A program made the position numbers and the translations under genes. Below, one piece after another: positions 1 to 11,366 of a stretch of DNA of 64,000 bases (position 1 is the stretch's first letter; each line of letters opens with the position of its first letter). The notes below the pieces were generated by a model. The model saw only the letters and a list, made by a program, of their open reading frames with translations. It was not told the DNA's origin and did no database searches. Source of the stretch: Eunapius fragilis (taxonomy: Eukaryota; Porifera; Demospongiae; Spongillida; Spongillidae); contig OY811973.1 in assembly GCA_963681505.1 (NCBI GenBank), positions 5,738,128 through 5,802,127 on the forward strand, read 5' to 3'.

Positions 1-8
1 ATGAACAC

Positions 9-52
9 ACATACACACACACACACACACTTGCACACACACACATGCAGAC
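9..52. repeat. (CA)n microsatellite
   Basis: Nearly pure CA dinucleotides at the left edge. Nothing coding is supported in positions 1-700; the open frame over this stretch is only repeat translation. Confidence 0.9.
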
Positions 53-659
53 GTGCATGCATGCACATGTACACTATCCAACAGGTTCTTTGATTGAACC
101 TCTAGCTACAGACAAGAGGTCTAACAAACAAGGCTGAGGAGGAGCCCTCACAATGACATAAATAAAAGTATACCTCAATACACACATGCACAGACACAGG
201 CAACACATACAAGTGCATCTAATAGGAGCAAGCATACCCAAGTGGTATGAAGTCTGAATGCAAGCAAGCCATATGAAGGGACACACTGCATACTGCTTAC
301 CCCAAGAACTGTGATATTTTTGTGTGGGAGTGTGTGCACACAGTTATTTTGTGTGTGACTTGTAGTGAGGGACTACATAGTCAATGTACACATCATACAG
401 ACAATTGTGTGTACAAGATTTCCAATGTGTTGAAGGCATAAATTTTGGGGGTCTGAGTATTGTCAAAAGCACCATTGTGGCCATATAATACTGGCATATT
501 GTATGTTATGCCATCAGCTAGTGGTGTAAACTGATTGGTCATCACTTTGCTGCTCACAGGCAACAGTGTCCGTAATACCAGATTTTAAACTGGCATGGGT
601 GTAAACTACCAGGGTAAGGTACCATTCCAAATCGTCTTCATGTATACCTTGCAGTAAAC

Positions 660-1588
660 ACAAACGCTGAGTTTAAGTAGGATGACGTCTAGCGATTATA
701 TCTCAGTCACAAATACACTTGGTCGTGAGCGACAGCACGTGTGGCCTGTGTCCGAGTAAAAAAATTACGAATCACCCTTGTAGAAATGATCGACCATACA
801 AGCTGTCAGAAGCTCAACTACAATACGTGATTGCAAAAGGGTTTGAGCTTGTGCACGTTATCTTAGCCTTTGGATCACGTAAGCTCCATCAATTGGACGT
901 TTTAATGTCGCCACGCGCCACCGTAAACTCCCAACTCGTTTACGCAACTGATGGAGACTGACGCAGACCGGTGTAACCTAGTGATGCTCACGTGACAAGC
1001 AACTTGCAAAATGTCAGGTCCACCTCCGGATGGCCTGGGCTATCGATTCGAGGGAGGGTGGGGCACTTGATGGGCAGTGTCTCGCAGTCACGGGGTTAAA
1101 ATAGCAATGACGGCACAATGGCGGAGCAATCGGAAGAGAAATGAACGACAACTTTCAAACGCCGCGGTTTTGTAACCGCTCATCACATCTCAAACGAAAA
1201 GGCGGAAAAAATAGCGGGTGCAGTGACGTACATGTGCTACAAATTTGAACGCGAAAAGGCATTCTTTCATCGAGATCCATTGAAATCTAACTGTTCAGGT
1301 TGTTTAATCACGAGGACCCCCCAGGGAGTAAATAAAAAACATTCGACAACAAAATACAGTAGTAAAATGGTCCGGTAATATATGTAGTAAGTTTGAAGGA
1401 CAGAGCTTTAAAGGTCGCAACGATACTGCAAAATGAATTGAAGAAATGTTAAAAATCACATAAGCCCAGTTTTCTCTTGCACTGCCCCATATAATTATAA
1501 TTATAATTATAATATTTCATCCGTGACACGAACTTTTTTTTACCGTAAGCATCAAAAAGGATTATTTGGTAAAATACAAATGAGCATA
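660..1588. other. Unassigned stretch, no gene recognised
   Basis: This stretch has more C and G than its surroundings. It holds one open frame of 80 codons (719-961, +) whose product resembles nothing I know, and a short frame starting MSGPPPDGLGYRF near 1010. Neither has a clear splice site or homology. It could be a promoter and first-exon region, but I cannot support a gene. Confidence 0.3.
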
Positions 1589-1881
1589 CAGTATCCCTAC
1601 CCCTATATCAACCCACCCTCATATCAACCTTGGGAAAATATACCCTATTCATAGCGAGGGTTTTGTGTTTCTAGCGATCGCCTCAGCCAACCGTTAATGA
1701 ATTTAATTCGTGATAGAATCCTTTCACAATGTGAATCTCTTTGCGGTGGTTTGAGGCGATCGCTAGGAACACAAAACCCTAGCCTAATATCACTATGAAT
1801 AGGGCATATTTTCCCATATTTACTTTACCCTCATATCAACCGCATGGTATGAGGGGGTTGATATAGGGGCAGGGGGTACTG
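1589..1881. mobile_element. MITE, Tc1/mariner type
   Basis: A 293-bp element starts CAGTATCCCTACCCC and ends GGGGGTACTG. It is flanked by TA at 1587-1588 and 1882-1883. The outer inverted repeats carry CCTATATCAACCC and run inward to the CCCTATTCATAG motif. A second inner pair (about 1658-1691 and 1748-1783) contains GCGATCGC. It has no open frame, so it is non-autonomous. The CAGT end and TA duplication fit the Tc1/mariner group. Confidence 0.8.
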
Positions 1882-2040
1882 TAATTATGGCGGTGTTCAC
1901 CTCCCATAGGAAACAGTACCAAGAATATATATTAATAATGTCATTACCTTTCGTGTTACTAGTAAGTTCTTTAAAATTGTAGTGGTAATTTAAAGCAAAA
2001 TTCTTGGCATCTTGGCTAAATCCTGGCCAAGATTTTTCCA

Positions 2041-2243
2041 CTGGGATTGGCTCCGTAGGCGTGGTTTTCGATCGAGCGTTGTAAAACAAAATATACGCTT
2101 CGCAGCCACTTGTCAATCGCTATAAAATCTGCCCAAATCACACTGCATCTATAGTACAACGCACATTGTTCGCAACGCTGCCGTTTTCTTCAGACGGTAT
2201 ATTCGATCCCTCGAATCCGCTATTTTTTTCTCCTTCCTTTCGT
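2041..2243. repeat. Dispersed repeat R1, uninterrupted copy
   Basis: This roughly 200-bp sequence begins GGATTGGCTCCGTAGGCG and ends near CGATCCCTCGAATCCGC. The left part recurs at 7264-7346 and the right part at 12751-12860, where the ISL2EU transposon splits it. This copy therefore shows what the target looked like before insertion. It has no coding potential. Confidence 0.8.
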
Positions 2244-2317
2244 CAAACATAACTCAAGCTAACTTTGCACTACAATGTAGCGCAAAATGCGACACTTCAT
2301 CCTTTATGAAATTGAAA

Positions 2318-2400
2318 CTATATTGCTATATTGTTCATATCAGTTTCGATATAAATTAAAAAAGAGTGTGCGTGGGTGTATTTTTTTCAGATTTATATAT
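2318..2400. repeat. Dispersed repeat R2, copy 1
   Basis: About 80 bp containing CAGTTTCGATATAAATTA and GAGTGTGCGTGGGTGT is found again at 17215-17290 in the same orientation. The type is unknown. Confidence 0.6.
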
Positions 2401-2970
2401 TATAGTTGGGTTGTACACTAAGAGAGCATCACTGTGATGCCAATAATAGCCATACGCGTTCTGTGAGCAGGGTGATTAGAAAATAATTAATTATTCATGA
2501 CGGTGTTATATCGTAAACCATTCGCGTTATTAAATATTTATAGCGTTATAGCGTTAAAGTAATAACATCCATATTATTAAAGGTCAAACAAATAATATGT
2601 TCAATTATTACACACAAATGTGAGGGGTGCTGTCCAATTTGAGGCTGACGGGATATGGAATGACCCTCTTGTCTTTAGACTTTGCACTCATCTGAGTATG
2701 TTTACGCATGACTTTCTCACACTTGGATATAATATGGTTAATACCGAATTATTATCGAGTGGTGGGGACAGTTTCAGATTTTTATTTTGGACCTTTTCGC
2801 TGTCCTTATAGGTCAGTGGTAGTTCAAATGCTACATTCTCTTTCATCCGAGGACCGAGTACGTTTCCGCACGCGGTATCACGGACATATCATATGATCAT
2901 GCATTATCGAGTGGTGGGAACAGTATCGGATTGCTTCTGCCTATATAGGTCAGGGGTAGCTCTATTGCTG

Positions 2971-3599
2971 TGAGTCTAGTTCATATGTCCTTCACCTGGA
3001 TGAATATGATTATTTATAGGGTGCTCGAAATGGGTAGTAGATAGCTCCATTATAACTTCTAACCTTATATGCATGGCCCTTATAGGCTATGAGTTTTAAA
3101 GTGTGTTCAAAACTTACTAAACTACTTGTATACTTCATTAATATGATCTCCGTTATTCTAGTGTGCCCTTGTCACCTGTGTTGACATGTTCCAGTGTGTC
3201 GTCAGATAATTCAGTGTCATTTCTGCCAGTTACTTCTGTACCACATCACAGCGTGTCACATCCAGCTATTTCAGTATTGTCTCAGCCAGTTACTTCTGTG
3301 CCACGTCCCAGCTTTATTTTATTTTGTATTCTTGTGAGTACTAGTTCATATGTCCTTCACCTCGATGATTATAGGGTGCTCGAAATGGGTTGGATCATAA
3401 CTTCTCTTCATGTTTTAACCTTATATGCATGGCCCTTATAGGCCATGAGTTTTAATGTGTGTTCAAAACTTACTAAACTACTTGTATACTTCATTAATAT
3501 GATCTCCGACATTCCAGTGTGTCCTTGTCACCTGTGTTGACATGTTCCAGTGTATCGTCAGATAATTTGGTGTCATTTCTGCCAGTTACTTCTGTGCCA
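2971..3599. repeat. Tandem duplication of about 360 bp
   Basis: Two direct copies (about 2971-3236 and 3340-3599) share GTTCATATGTCCTTCACCT, GGTGCTCGAAATGGG and ATGCATGGCCCTTATAGG, then a Ser/Val-rich frame read as CSSVSSDN and FLPVTSVPHH. Each copy ends in an exon-like segment preceded by a pyrimidine-rich TAG or CAG, so it may be an exon duplication. A shorter direct repeat (ATTATCGAGTGGTGGG) at about 2751 and 2900 lies just upstream. Confidence 0.65.
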
Positions 3600-3758
3600 C
3601 ATCACTATAGAGTTCGTGGGCAACCAAGAGGTTCATAAAGGCTAACAACATTAAGCACACCAAATCTGAGATGGAGAAGGCCTATGGTCTGAAGGTTGCT
3701 GACTTTCAAGACAGGAGTACCTCCCCTGGGTGACTCGGTATTTCCTCTCTTCATAGGT

Positions 3759-4312
3759 GTAAGGGTCCACCTGGTTCTACTCTGTCCGGGGGTCCACCTG
3801 AATCTGCTCTGTCCGTATCTTCTCGGGCATCCCCCCGTGATCATCCAAGATCCTCTGCTGTCACTACTTCCCTACTTGCCATTGGGCGTGGAGGAGTATT
3901 TACTACAATGCTTTGTGTTTGTTCTCTTCTGTATCCTCTTCCTCTAGGTCAGGGTTCCAGCTGTCGTAAGTTCCTTCCAGCCCTCTCCCATTTGCCTTCA
4001 CTATCTGGTCCGAATGTCGTTTCCATATCAGTCCATCAGGCAACTTCAACAGGTATGACTTTACTCCAACCTTTGACATCACAGTAGCATGTTGCTACCT
4101 CTCCTTTGCCAGACGGTAGTCTCTTGCCATCACTTGATCCCCCTCTTCAAAACTGCGCTCTTGGGCCGCCGGTCGAGTCTCCACTTGGGTTGCTTGATGT
4201 TTGGTCACCACTCCCCTCCATGCACCTTCTCTGCTTTGTATCTCAAGCGATTCCAAGCCAAGCAAGTATCCAGGGACAACAAAGAATGGTGCTCACTCCC
4301 TTCAATATCTGA
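3759..4312 (+). CDS. Putative Ser/Pro-rich exons, unknown protein
   Basis: One frame stays open from about 3759 to 4086, rich in Ser, Pro and Leu (starting KGPPGSTLSGGPPESALS). It then meets an acceptor-like CACAGTAG, and a second open stretch of 75 codons (4087-4312) ends in TGA. The upstream duplicated segments (3163 and 3515) encode a similar Ser/Val/Pro-rich peptide, and a stretch near 3600 reads RVRGQPRGS followed, after a frame change, by KANNIKHTKSEMEKAYGLKV. This looks like the low-complexity tail of a spliced gene or of a transposon protein. No domain is recognised and exon joints are uncertain. Confidence 0.3.
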
Positions 4313-4414
4313 CAGAGATGGGTAACTATTCTCCTTCCCCCCAGAATATTATTTATTGATCTCCCATGACATTGTTAAGTTCAGGTCATTACCCCTAGGA
4401 CAAACCTTCTGTTC

Positions 4415-4415
<1 letters not shown>

Positions 4416-4449
<34 letters not shown>
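4416..4449. repeat. Poly-C tract
   Basis: A run of more than 30 C residues. The stretch 4450-5820 around it contains nothing I can identify; its short open frames look random. Confidence 0.8.
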
Positions 4450-4450
<1 letters not shown>

Positions 4451-5829
4451 CAGAAAATAAGTTATAATTTATTATTACTTTCAGGCCACTACTCTTTTCA
4501 TGATAGTCCTACCAACATGACATGATTTATATACCAACTAACCCCCCTTCCTCCCCACCCCCCAGGACATGAGTTATAGTTTTATTCATCCCCCTGGACA
4601 TTATAAATTTAACATCAATACCCCTTAGTAATGATATATCCAGGACAGTCCTTTGATTCTTACACCCCAGAAAGTAACTAGTAAATTATTAGTTCTATCT
4701 GTAGTTGTTTGTAAATAATCATCATGACTGAAATGAAGCACAATATATCATCATTATTATATAAAGACATGTTCTTGTAATGGAGCAAATGTTTTATTGT
4801 TCTGGCTTGACAAGCTTAATAGTATTGTTAGAAATAGCTGGTGAAAATGCTATGTTGTATATACAACCAGGTTCACATGGAAACACTACAGTTATTGCAT
4901 CTTCATCAGCATCATAGCTCTGCAATGTACCATCCAGGTTGGAGCATTTTCAATTAAGGAAATTTCATTTTATTCTATCACTTCCTTAATATGTTTACAT
5001 GTACATGGGTGAGCGTACTCCTGCAAGGTGGCCATTTTTGTATCATCTTGATATGTATCGAAATAAAAGCACTGTGGTATAGATGTAGCGGTGATGTAGA
5101 CATATATGCATTACAATTTCCATTATACAAGGCCAATATCACTTCCTCAATTGTGGATTGTCAATTAATTTGAATTCATATACATAATTATATTTGTATC
5201 CATGTAGTACTTATATTAGAAAATAAGAACATAACATAGGTTGTAAAAACGAAACTAGTACTGGGAGCATGCTGGATCAACTTCACGATAGAAGACAAGG
5301 CCTGATCTAGTGAGAATAGCGCTTTGCTTTGGATTGTATCAGGATGACTGTGAACCTGCCAAGAAAGGTTGCAATATAGAGATATCCTTTTTTATGATTA
5401 TTATGGCTTGATTATATCTATCACTGCATGAAAGTTTGGATTTCAAAATATATTTACTACTGTTCAAATGCTGCATTCTACCTTGCAACATAGTGGTTAT
5501 GGAGGTAGTACATCGCCTTTGGGGCTAATAGAAAGCAGTTGTAGAACTGGATGAACTTTTTAAGTGTAGACATCTACTATGATGCTGGGTAATAAACAGT
5601 GTTATTACCAACAGAGAAACTCAACAGGACACATATGCTTCCCTTGTTTACTAAAAGTTGGAATATTTGATGAGGCAATGGTGGAACAATTATATATTTG
5701 TAAGCATCCAGCCTGGAAGTGCAAATTTCCATTCCCAATTGCTGTGTAATATCGTTGCTGAATGCAATCTATCAGCAGTGTAACTTATAGAACTGTATTT
5801 TATTTGGAGTATTGTGTTATCTCTACTAG

Positions 5830-6340
5830 GCCTTTGATGGGTCCACTGCACTTCATAAAGCTGCTGAGAAGGGTCACCATGAAGTGGTGGCAGTCCTGTT
5901 GGCATATAATGCTGACACTACCATAAAGGATAAGGTACTCTACATGTGTCATGCATGATGTAACCAGGCACTTCATGATGGATGGAACAGCAAATTAATA
6001 TTCACAATCTGTGCCATAACTTCATCACCATGGATGTACCTAATTTCTCCATTGCCTTTTTCTTAGCTTTATTGATCTTAAATAATATGCATTACCACAT
6101 TGCTCACATGATCAATGTGGAAATGGGCACAAATAGCATTATTCCATACATACCAGGTGGACATGCACAATGCATACATGGCACCACTGAGTACTATAGA
6201 AGTCATGGTCTATGTACCACCACAAGTGAATGTTCATGTGTGGATATTAGGATCAACTTGTATTTCATGTAGGATAAAAAGACAGCCTTTGATTTGATGG
6301 TAAATAAATACAAGAAGAGCTTTCTCTATTATTTTCAAAG
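5830..6340 (+). CDS. Ankyrin-repeat protein, two exons (partial)
   Basis: Exon 5830-5934 reads DGSTALHKAAEKGHHEVV followed by AVLLAYNADTTIKDK. This is a canonical ankyrin repeat: TALHxAA turn and helix, GHxEVVxxLL second helix, then the loop. It is preceded by TACTAG and followed by GTACTC. Exon 6273-6340 (after TTTCATGTAG, before GTTAGT) continues in phase with DKKTAFDLMVNKYKKSFL, the first helix of the next repeat. The 338-bp intron is longer than most here. Other exons must lie outside or are too short to recognise, so protein length and partner domains are unknown. Ankyrin repeats are protein-binding modules, so no function beyond that can be given. Confidence 0.65.
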
Positions 6341-6580
6341 GTTAGTAAGCATGTCTGTATTTTTCATTATTTATTATGAGAAGTACATGTACATGTATTT
6401 GATATACTGTAGTTATCAGATATGCAAATGCAATTTATGCATGTCCTCCGCTTATAAAACTGATAGTATTAGGGACAATTCACGAGAAAAATATCCTTCG
6501 GGTTTATTCATATAAATTAATAAGAATGATTCACTTTAAAATTGCCACATCTCCCGTATGGTGAACGCTACTGACTTCCT

Positions 6581-6789
6581 ATCTATGAGAAAGTTGGTGT
6601 GATATAGGATTTGAAGGCAATGGTGGTGTAAAACAGAAGTAAACAAGGGTCTGAAAGGGAAAATGTCATAGTACTATGCTACAAACAGGCTAAATGTAGG
6701 ACTATGACATTTTCCCTTACTATTACAGACCCTGCTTTTTACACCACCATTGCCTTCAAATCCTATATCTCACCAGCTTTCTCATAGAT
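6581..6789. mobile_element. Hairpin MITE family M2, copy 1
   Basis: The ends read ATCTATGAGAAAGTTGGTG and its complement. The inverted repeats continue through GATATAGGATTTGAAGGCA, ATGGTGGTGTAAAA and GGGAAAATGTCATAGT almost to the centre, so the whole element folds on itself. Related copies are at 41147-41375 and, more diverged, 34869-35153. No coding capacity; superfamily not determined. Confidence 0.8.
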
Positions 6790-7263
6790 GTTTTTAGTTA
6801 CTTGCATACGTAAAAGGTCATGTACCTATTGATTTGCTCTGTTCATTAATTTTTACACCACCCGTTACAAAGATAGCTTTGCAAAGTTAGTACACTTTTC
6901 TATGTCATTATGTGCCATTAACCCGTTATGACTGGCTTCCCAATATTCCGAGTTTATGACAGTGATACTACTTCCCATACCACTCCCATTTTCCACCCAT
7001 ATGAACCTAAAACTTAAGAGACTTCTTTTGACTTACTGCAAACGTCAGTCTGATTCTTTTTCAAATTCCATAATGCACAAAGCAAAGATTGAGCAATCGA
7101 AATTCAGCTGCCATCGCCTTACTCAATTTCGTACATAGTACTAGTTTGCGCACATCATGACGTATAAATCATGTCTGTTCGGAGCAACTCTTTAGATACC
7201 ACGGCTTGTGTGGCAATTTCTTGACACGAAACACTATCAGGACCTACGATAGTAGGTCCTATG

Positions 7264-7346
7264 TAGGATTGGCTCCGTAGGCGTGGTTTTCGATCGAGCG
7301 TTAGAAAACAGAATATACGCTTCGTAGCCACTTGCCAGTCGCTATA
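7264..7346. repeat. Repeat R1, left half (split copy)
   Basis: It matches 2044-2132 (GGATTGGCTCCGTAGGCG through GCTATA). It stops exactly at TATA (7343-7346), where the ISL2EU element begins; the matching right half resumes at 12751. Confidence 0.8.
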
Positions 7347-7439
7347 GACCTTATTCGATAAAAGATGAATTCCATTACTATACGAATGAATCTAATTATA
7401 ATCACGTGACGTTGTACATTGGAGGATTTGACTTAGACG

Positions 7440-9211
7440 ATGGTATTGAGTTGCTGCGCTCCGGGTTGTAGAAACAAAAAGAAAGCTGGCTCTCCGATCA
7501 AATATTATCGGTTCCCGTTGGACCCTAGTCGTAGGATGCTCTGGATCTCCGCAATTCGTTGGCAAAGCTTTGTCCCAACTGACTCGCATAGGCTTTGCAG
7601 CGATCATTTCATATCAGGTACCGATTTCACGCCGAACAAAAGATGCATTATCACACTCTTGGTCGTTACTAGGTCATACTAGTCACGATCCACTGCATCC
7701 TGACTTCGTTCCAAGCATTTTTGATGATGTGGATTGTCGAAGTAAGGAAAAGTTCAAAAGGAATTAAGCTAAAGAAATACGTACAGACCACAGAAACGAA
7801 ACGTAAACGTAGCACATCTGTTGCTTGCACCGCCATGGAAAAGGATAAAACATGTACGTATGCATCATCGGCATGATAACTTAACTGTTTCAATATATGC
7901 ATTTTTTTGTAGCACTGCAAGCAGATGCTATTGCAGCCCAAAGAATATATCAATGGTGGATGACATTTCACATCACGTGGAGCCTTCAGTGACAGACGTG
8001 CAGGTGCAAGCACATTTTGAAGTTAACCCAGTCACAGTTGATGAATCTTCACAGAATGACAAATGTATTCAAGTGATGCCTTCGGTTCGTGACAATGCAG
8101 TTCAGGTAGAACTTTTGATGGATGACAACACATTTGGGGGAAAACCTTTGACAAAAGCTGTGATGGTCCAAACAGATGTGGAATATCCAGCTATGATACA
8201 TGGTGGTGTTCAGACAGAGGAAACGGATCAATGTTATAGCTGTGTAAACATGAGGGTTGATAAGCTTAAGCTTCAGGCATGTATATGACCATTATCAGAA
8301 CAGCATTTGTAGGATGATGACAAAAAAGTCAACTTTTACACTGGGCTCCCTACATTTTCTATGCTTGACTTCATAGTTAAGTTTGTATCATCAGGAGTAT
8401 CTTTCGTAGGCAAACTGAGTCGTTTCCAAGAGATATTGTTGGTTTTGATGAAGCTTAGGCTGAACCTTGAAGAACAGGATCTAGCATACAGATTTTGCGT
8501 GTCACAATCAACTGTTTCTAATGTGTTTAGGAAATGGATTTACACCATGGCAGAACAACTCAGTTTCTTGATTCACTGGCCATCAAGAGAGCAAATGATG
8601 ACAAGTATGCCAATGGTGTTCAGAAAGTTTTTCAAAACTGCATTTGCATTTTGGACTGCACAGAAGTATTCATTGAGCGTCCAGCAAATCTGCAGGCAAG
8701 ATCACATACATGGAGTGAATATAAACACCACAACACAATCAAAGTGCTAATTGCAGTAACTCCTCAAGGAACAATTTCCTTTATATCTGAAGCATGGGGA
8801 GGACGAGCGTCTGACAAATTCATCACAGAACATAGTGGTGTTCTTGATAAACTAGAACATGGTGATCTTGTTCTCACTGATAGAGGTTTTACAATCGAAG
8901 ATAGTGTAGGGCTATATTGTGCTAAGTTGTGCTGTCCTCCATTTACGAAAGGGAAGAAGCAATTATCTCGCAATGAAGTAGATTATGCACGAGAAATATC
9001 TCACGTTAGGATACATGTTGAGCGAGTAATTGGTTAGATGAAAAAGAAGTTTAAGCTTCTTGAAGGTGTTATTCCAATCAACATGCTTAATGAGAAGACA
9101 CCCGCTGACGACAAAACTTTCATTGATTGTATTTTTACAGTCTGTGCAGCTCTCTGCAATGCTTGCACATCTGCTGTTCCTCTTACCCATGCACATATAC
9201 AACACACCTGA
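7440..9211 (+). pseudogene. THAP-domain DDE transposase (ISL2EU), lightly degraded
   Basis: Exon 1 (7440-7617) encodes a THAP zinc finger starting MVLSCCAPGCRN, with later RLCSDHFISG giving the C2CH pattern. After a 53-bp intron (7618-7670, GTACCG...ACTAG) it continues HDPLHPDFVPSIF, the usual THAP end. A one-base frame change near 7757 interrupts the linker. A further exon follows from about 7913. The Harbinger-type catalytic part starts at about 8310 (VNFYTGLPTF), with an HTH-like CVSQSTVSNVF. DDE residues are visible in [11 protein letters not shown] (about 8655), LTDRGF (about 8876) and HVERVIG (about 9020). There is another frame change near 8630 and a TAG just after ERVIG at 9036, beyond which homologous sequence goes on to about 9210. 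The enzyme would cut and join the element ends; this copy is probably inactive. Confidence 0.8.
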
Positions 9212-9264
9212 CTCCACACTAAATAACATATGCAACTTACTCACATGTAATGCAATTACAACTT

Positions 9265-11171
9265 TTATTTGTACTGTGGTTTGCAATCAGGGCAGTACCA
9301 TTTGCCCCTTGGAACATAGTCTAACTCTAGACATGCAATGTGATACCATTGAATTGGGCGCTGAGGATTGTCACAGCCAATCAGATCTGAACATACTTCA
9401 TCATCCTCTAGCTGACAGTAGCACCATGCAGCTGGTTCCTGAATTGTGATTGGTGCTTGCAATGAGCTTGTCGGACTGTTTTCCAAAACATTTCGTTTGC
9501 TCCACCATTTTCCAATTAATTCTGGAAGGATGCCATAATAATACATCTCATTAACCTTCCCAACTATTTCAATGAAGAAGTCATATTCTGAAATGATCCT
9601 TTCAATGAAACAATCTTTGGTTGTCCAAACAACCAAGTCAGCATATGTTGCTTCACATATGAAGAGTTGAGTTTGTATCTGGTAGTAATACGAATGGGAA
9701 TGCTTCAGAGAGAATTCGCAAGGTGTTTTCTCGAGACAGTCAATTAAATTCTCGTGTACAGCATCAGATATTGTGCATTCCCTTGCATTATATGGGCATT
9801 TTATTTCTAGAACACCTTTTCCACAGCAGGTACATTGCACAATTCCATCAGGTGATGCTCCCAAATGAGGAAATGAGGGATGGATGCGCAGGCCACTCAG
9901 TTCCACATGAAGGTTCTCATGTTGTGGGGAAGCACTTTTCTCATATCTCGATCTTGCATCAGATTCATGTGCAATGCCCCAGCTGCATGTAATAGAAAAC
10001 ATTTATTCTATGTCGAAAATTTTCATAAAACCCACCTCGTTGCAGCACTTTGGAATTTAAATTTATGAGGGTAGCAAATTGAATTTATTAATGATACAGA
10101 TGGCTTTGAAACATTTTTGGAAGCAGCTGACTTCATCTTTGAGGCTGTCACTCTTCCAGATCTATACTCATACCAGGCAGCACACTTGAATTGGTTTCTA
10201 GTTATAAGTTCCAAATATGTCACCTGCTCTGTAGTCACTGAAAGTGAATTGAAAAGTTTTTTGCCCTCTGCAACTAACTCATTGTAGGACATGTTGAAAA
10301 ACTCAGGCCTATAAAGAAGTGTTAAAAGAGGAGGTAGAGACTCCATGTGTCTTCTTGGGTCAAAAGCTGAAGAGTATCCTGGCAACAAAGACAGTATACC
10401 TGCTGTAGGATTAACCTCAGCTAGCGTTTTGAAAAACTCATCCTTTCTCATTTCAATGCCAAGACTATATGAGGTGCTTTTAGGATGGGTGTTTGATGAT
10501 CCAGATCTAAGAGATGCATCAGAGCTGGGATTTGAAAACACAACATCCCTCTCACAGTAGCATATTGTAACTGTATAATGTAAAGATTTTTACAAAGATA
10601 TAAACACCTACAAACTTTTATATACAATGTATATAAATACCTCTGTCCTTAGTGAAGGCTGAAGCCAACTGCAAGGCAGTGAAGTGCAGACAGTTTCACT
10701 TTGTATCCTTGCTTTAGCCATGACAGCATATAAACAAGGCAGCAATGTGCGAGCATGCTTCCCCAGCTCCTGCCATGCAGTTACAATGTGCACATATAAT
10801 TGAACCACTGTAGTTCAAGCCAACCCATGGGCACAAGGGAGGAGCACTTCTTGCCTGACTGTGTTTAACCTAAAATTATACCTATCAATGCCAGGTGTGT
10901 TTAAAAAAAAAAAAACGTTTACTCACCTTAGCACGAAGTAGACAGGACTCTGCATTAATCTTCATCAAACCTACATTCGTGACATACCCACATACCCAGC
11001 TGTAAAGTATGCCCAGGCTTCGGTGCTCTTGTATGCTTTTAGTGATTCTTTTGTGTGAGGGCTAGGAGAATCGATTAAATAATTTAAAATGTCTGGGAAC
11101 TCCACGTTAGGCCAACAATCGGGGTCAGATTCCCAGTCCTCAGATGTTGTATAGCGTACGGATCGCTGCAT
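9265..11171 (-). CDS. SWIM zinc finger-YqaJ nuclease-PHD protein of ISL2EU
   Basis: Reading leftward: a first exon (11171 to about 10975) contains [19 protein letters not shown] and [10 protein letters not shown], typical of these proteins. Next is a SWIM-type finger, [17 protein letters not shown], at about 10800-10700; the frame changes just after it. An exon at 10541-10036 reads [17 protein letters not shown], the start of the YqaJ fold. A 53-bp intron (9983-10035) joins ATR to [14 protein letters not shown]. Exon 9982-9265 carries the nuclease core [20 protein letters not shown], where D and E-x-K are the metal-binding residues, and then a PHD finger ([19 protein letters not shown] ... 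GKWYCPDCK). YqaJ proteins are lambda-exonuclease-like; in ISL2EU the role is unknown but is thought to aid transposition. The gene meets the transposase gene tail to tail, with about 55 bp between them. Confidence 0.75.
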
Positions 11172-11366
11172 AAACCAAGGATTTCGAGCTTCTCATCGTA
11201 CCTACGTTTGCCTCGAGCGTCAAGTGCTTAAAAAAATCTAATTCCCCCACCAGCGTTTGCTCCTGCAAATACAATCCATCGGTACGGTTAGTCGCCATTC
11301 CTCCAATACATCGGTATGGGGACGATGAATTACATTAAGATCACATGCACGCAACTAGATAATCGC

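Noticed and set aside
2041-2243. tRNA-derived SINE suggested by TTCGATCCCTCGAATCC, which looks like a B box
   Set aside because: The A-box-like GGCTCCGTAGGCG is about 160 bp away and no cloverleaf can be drawn.
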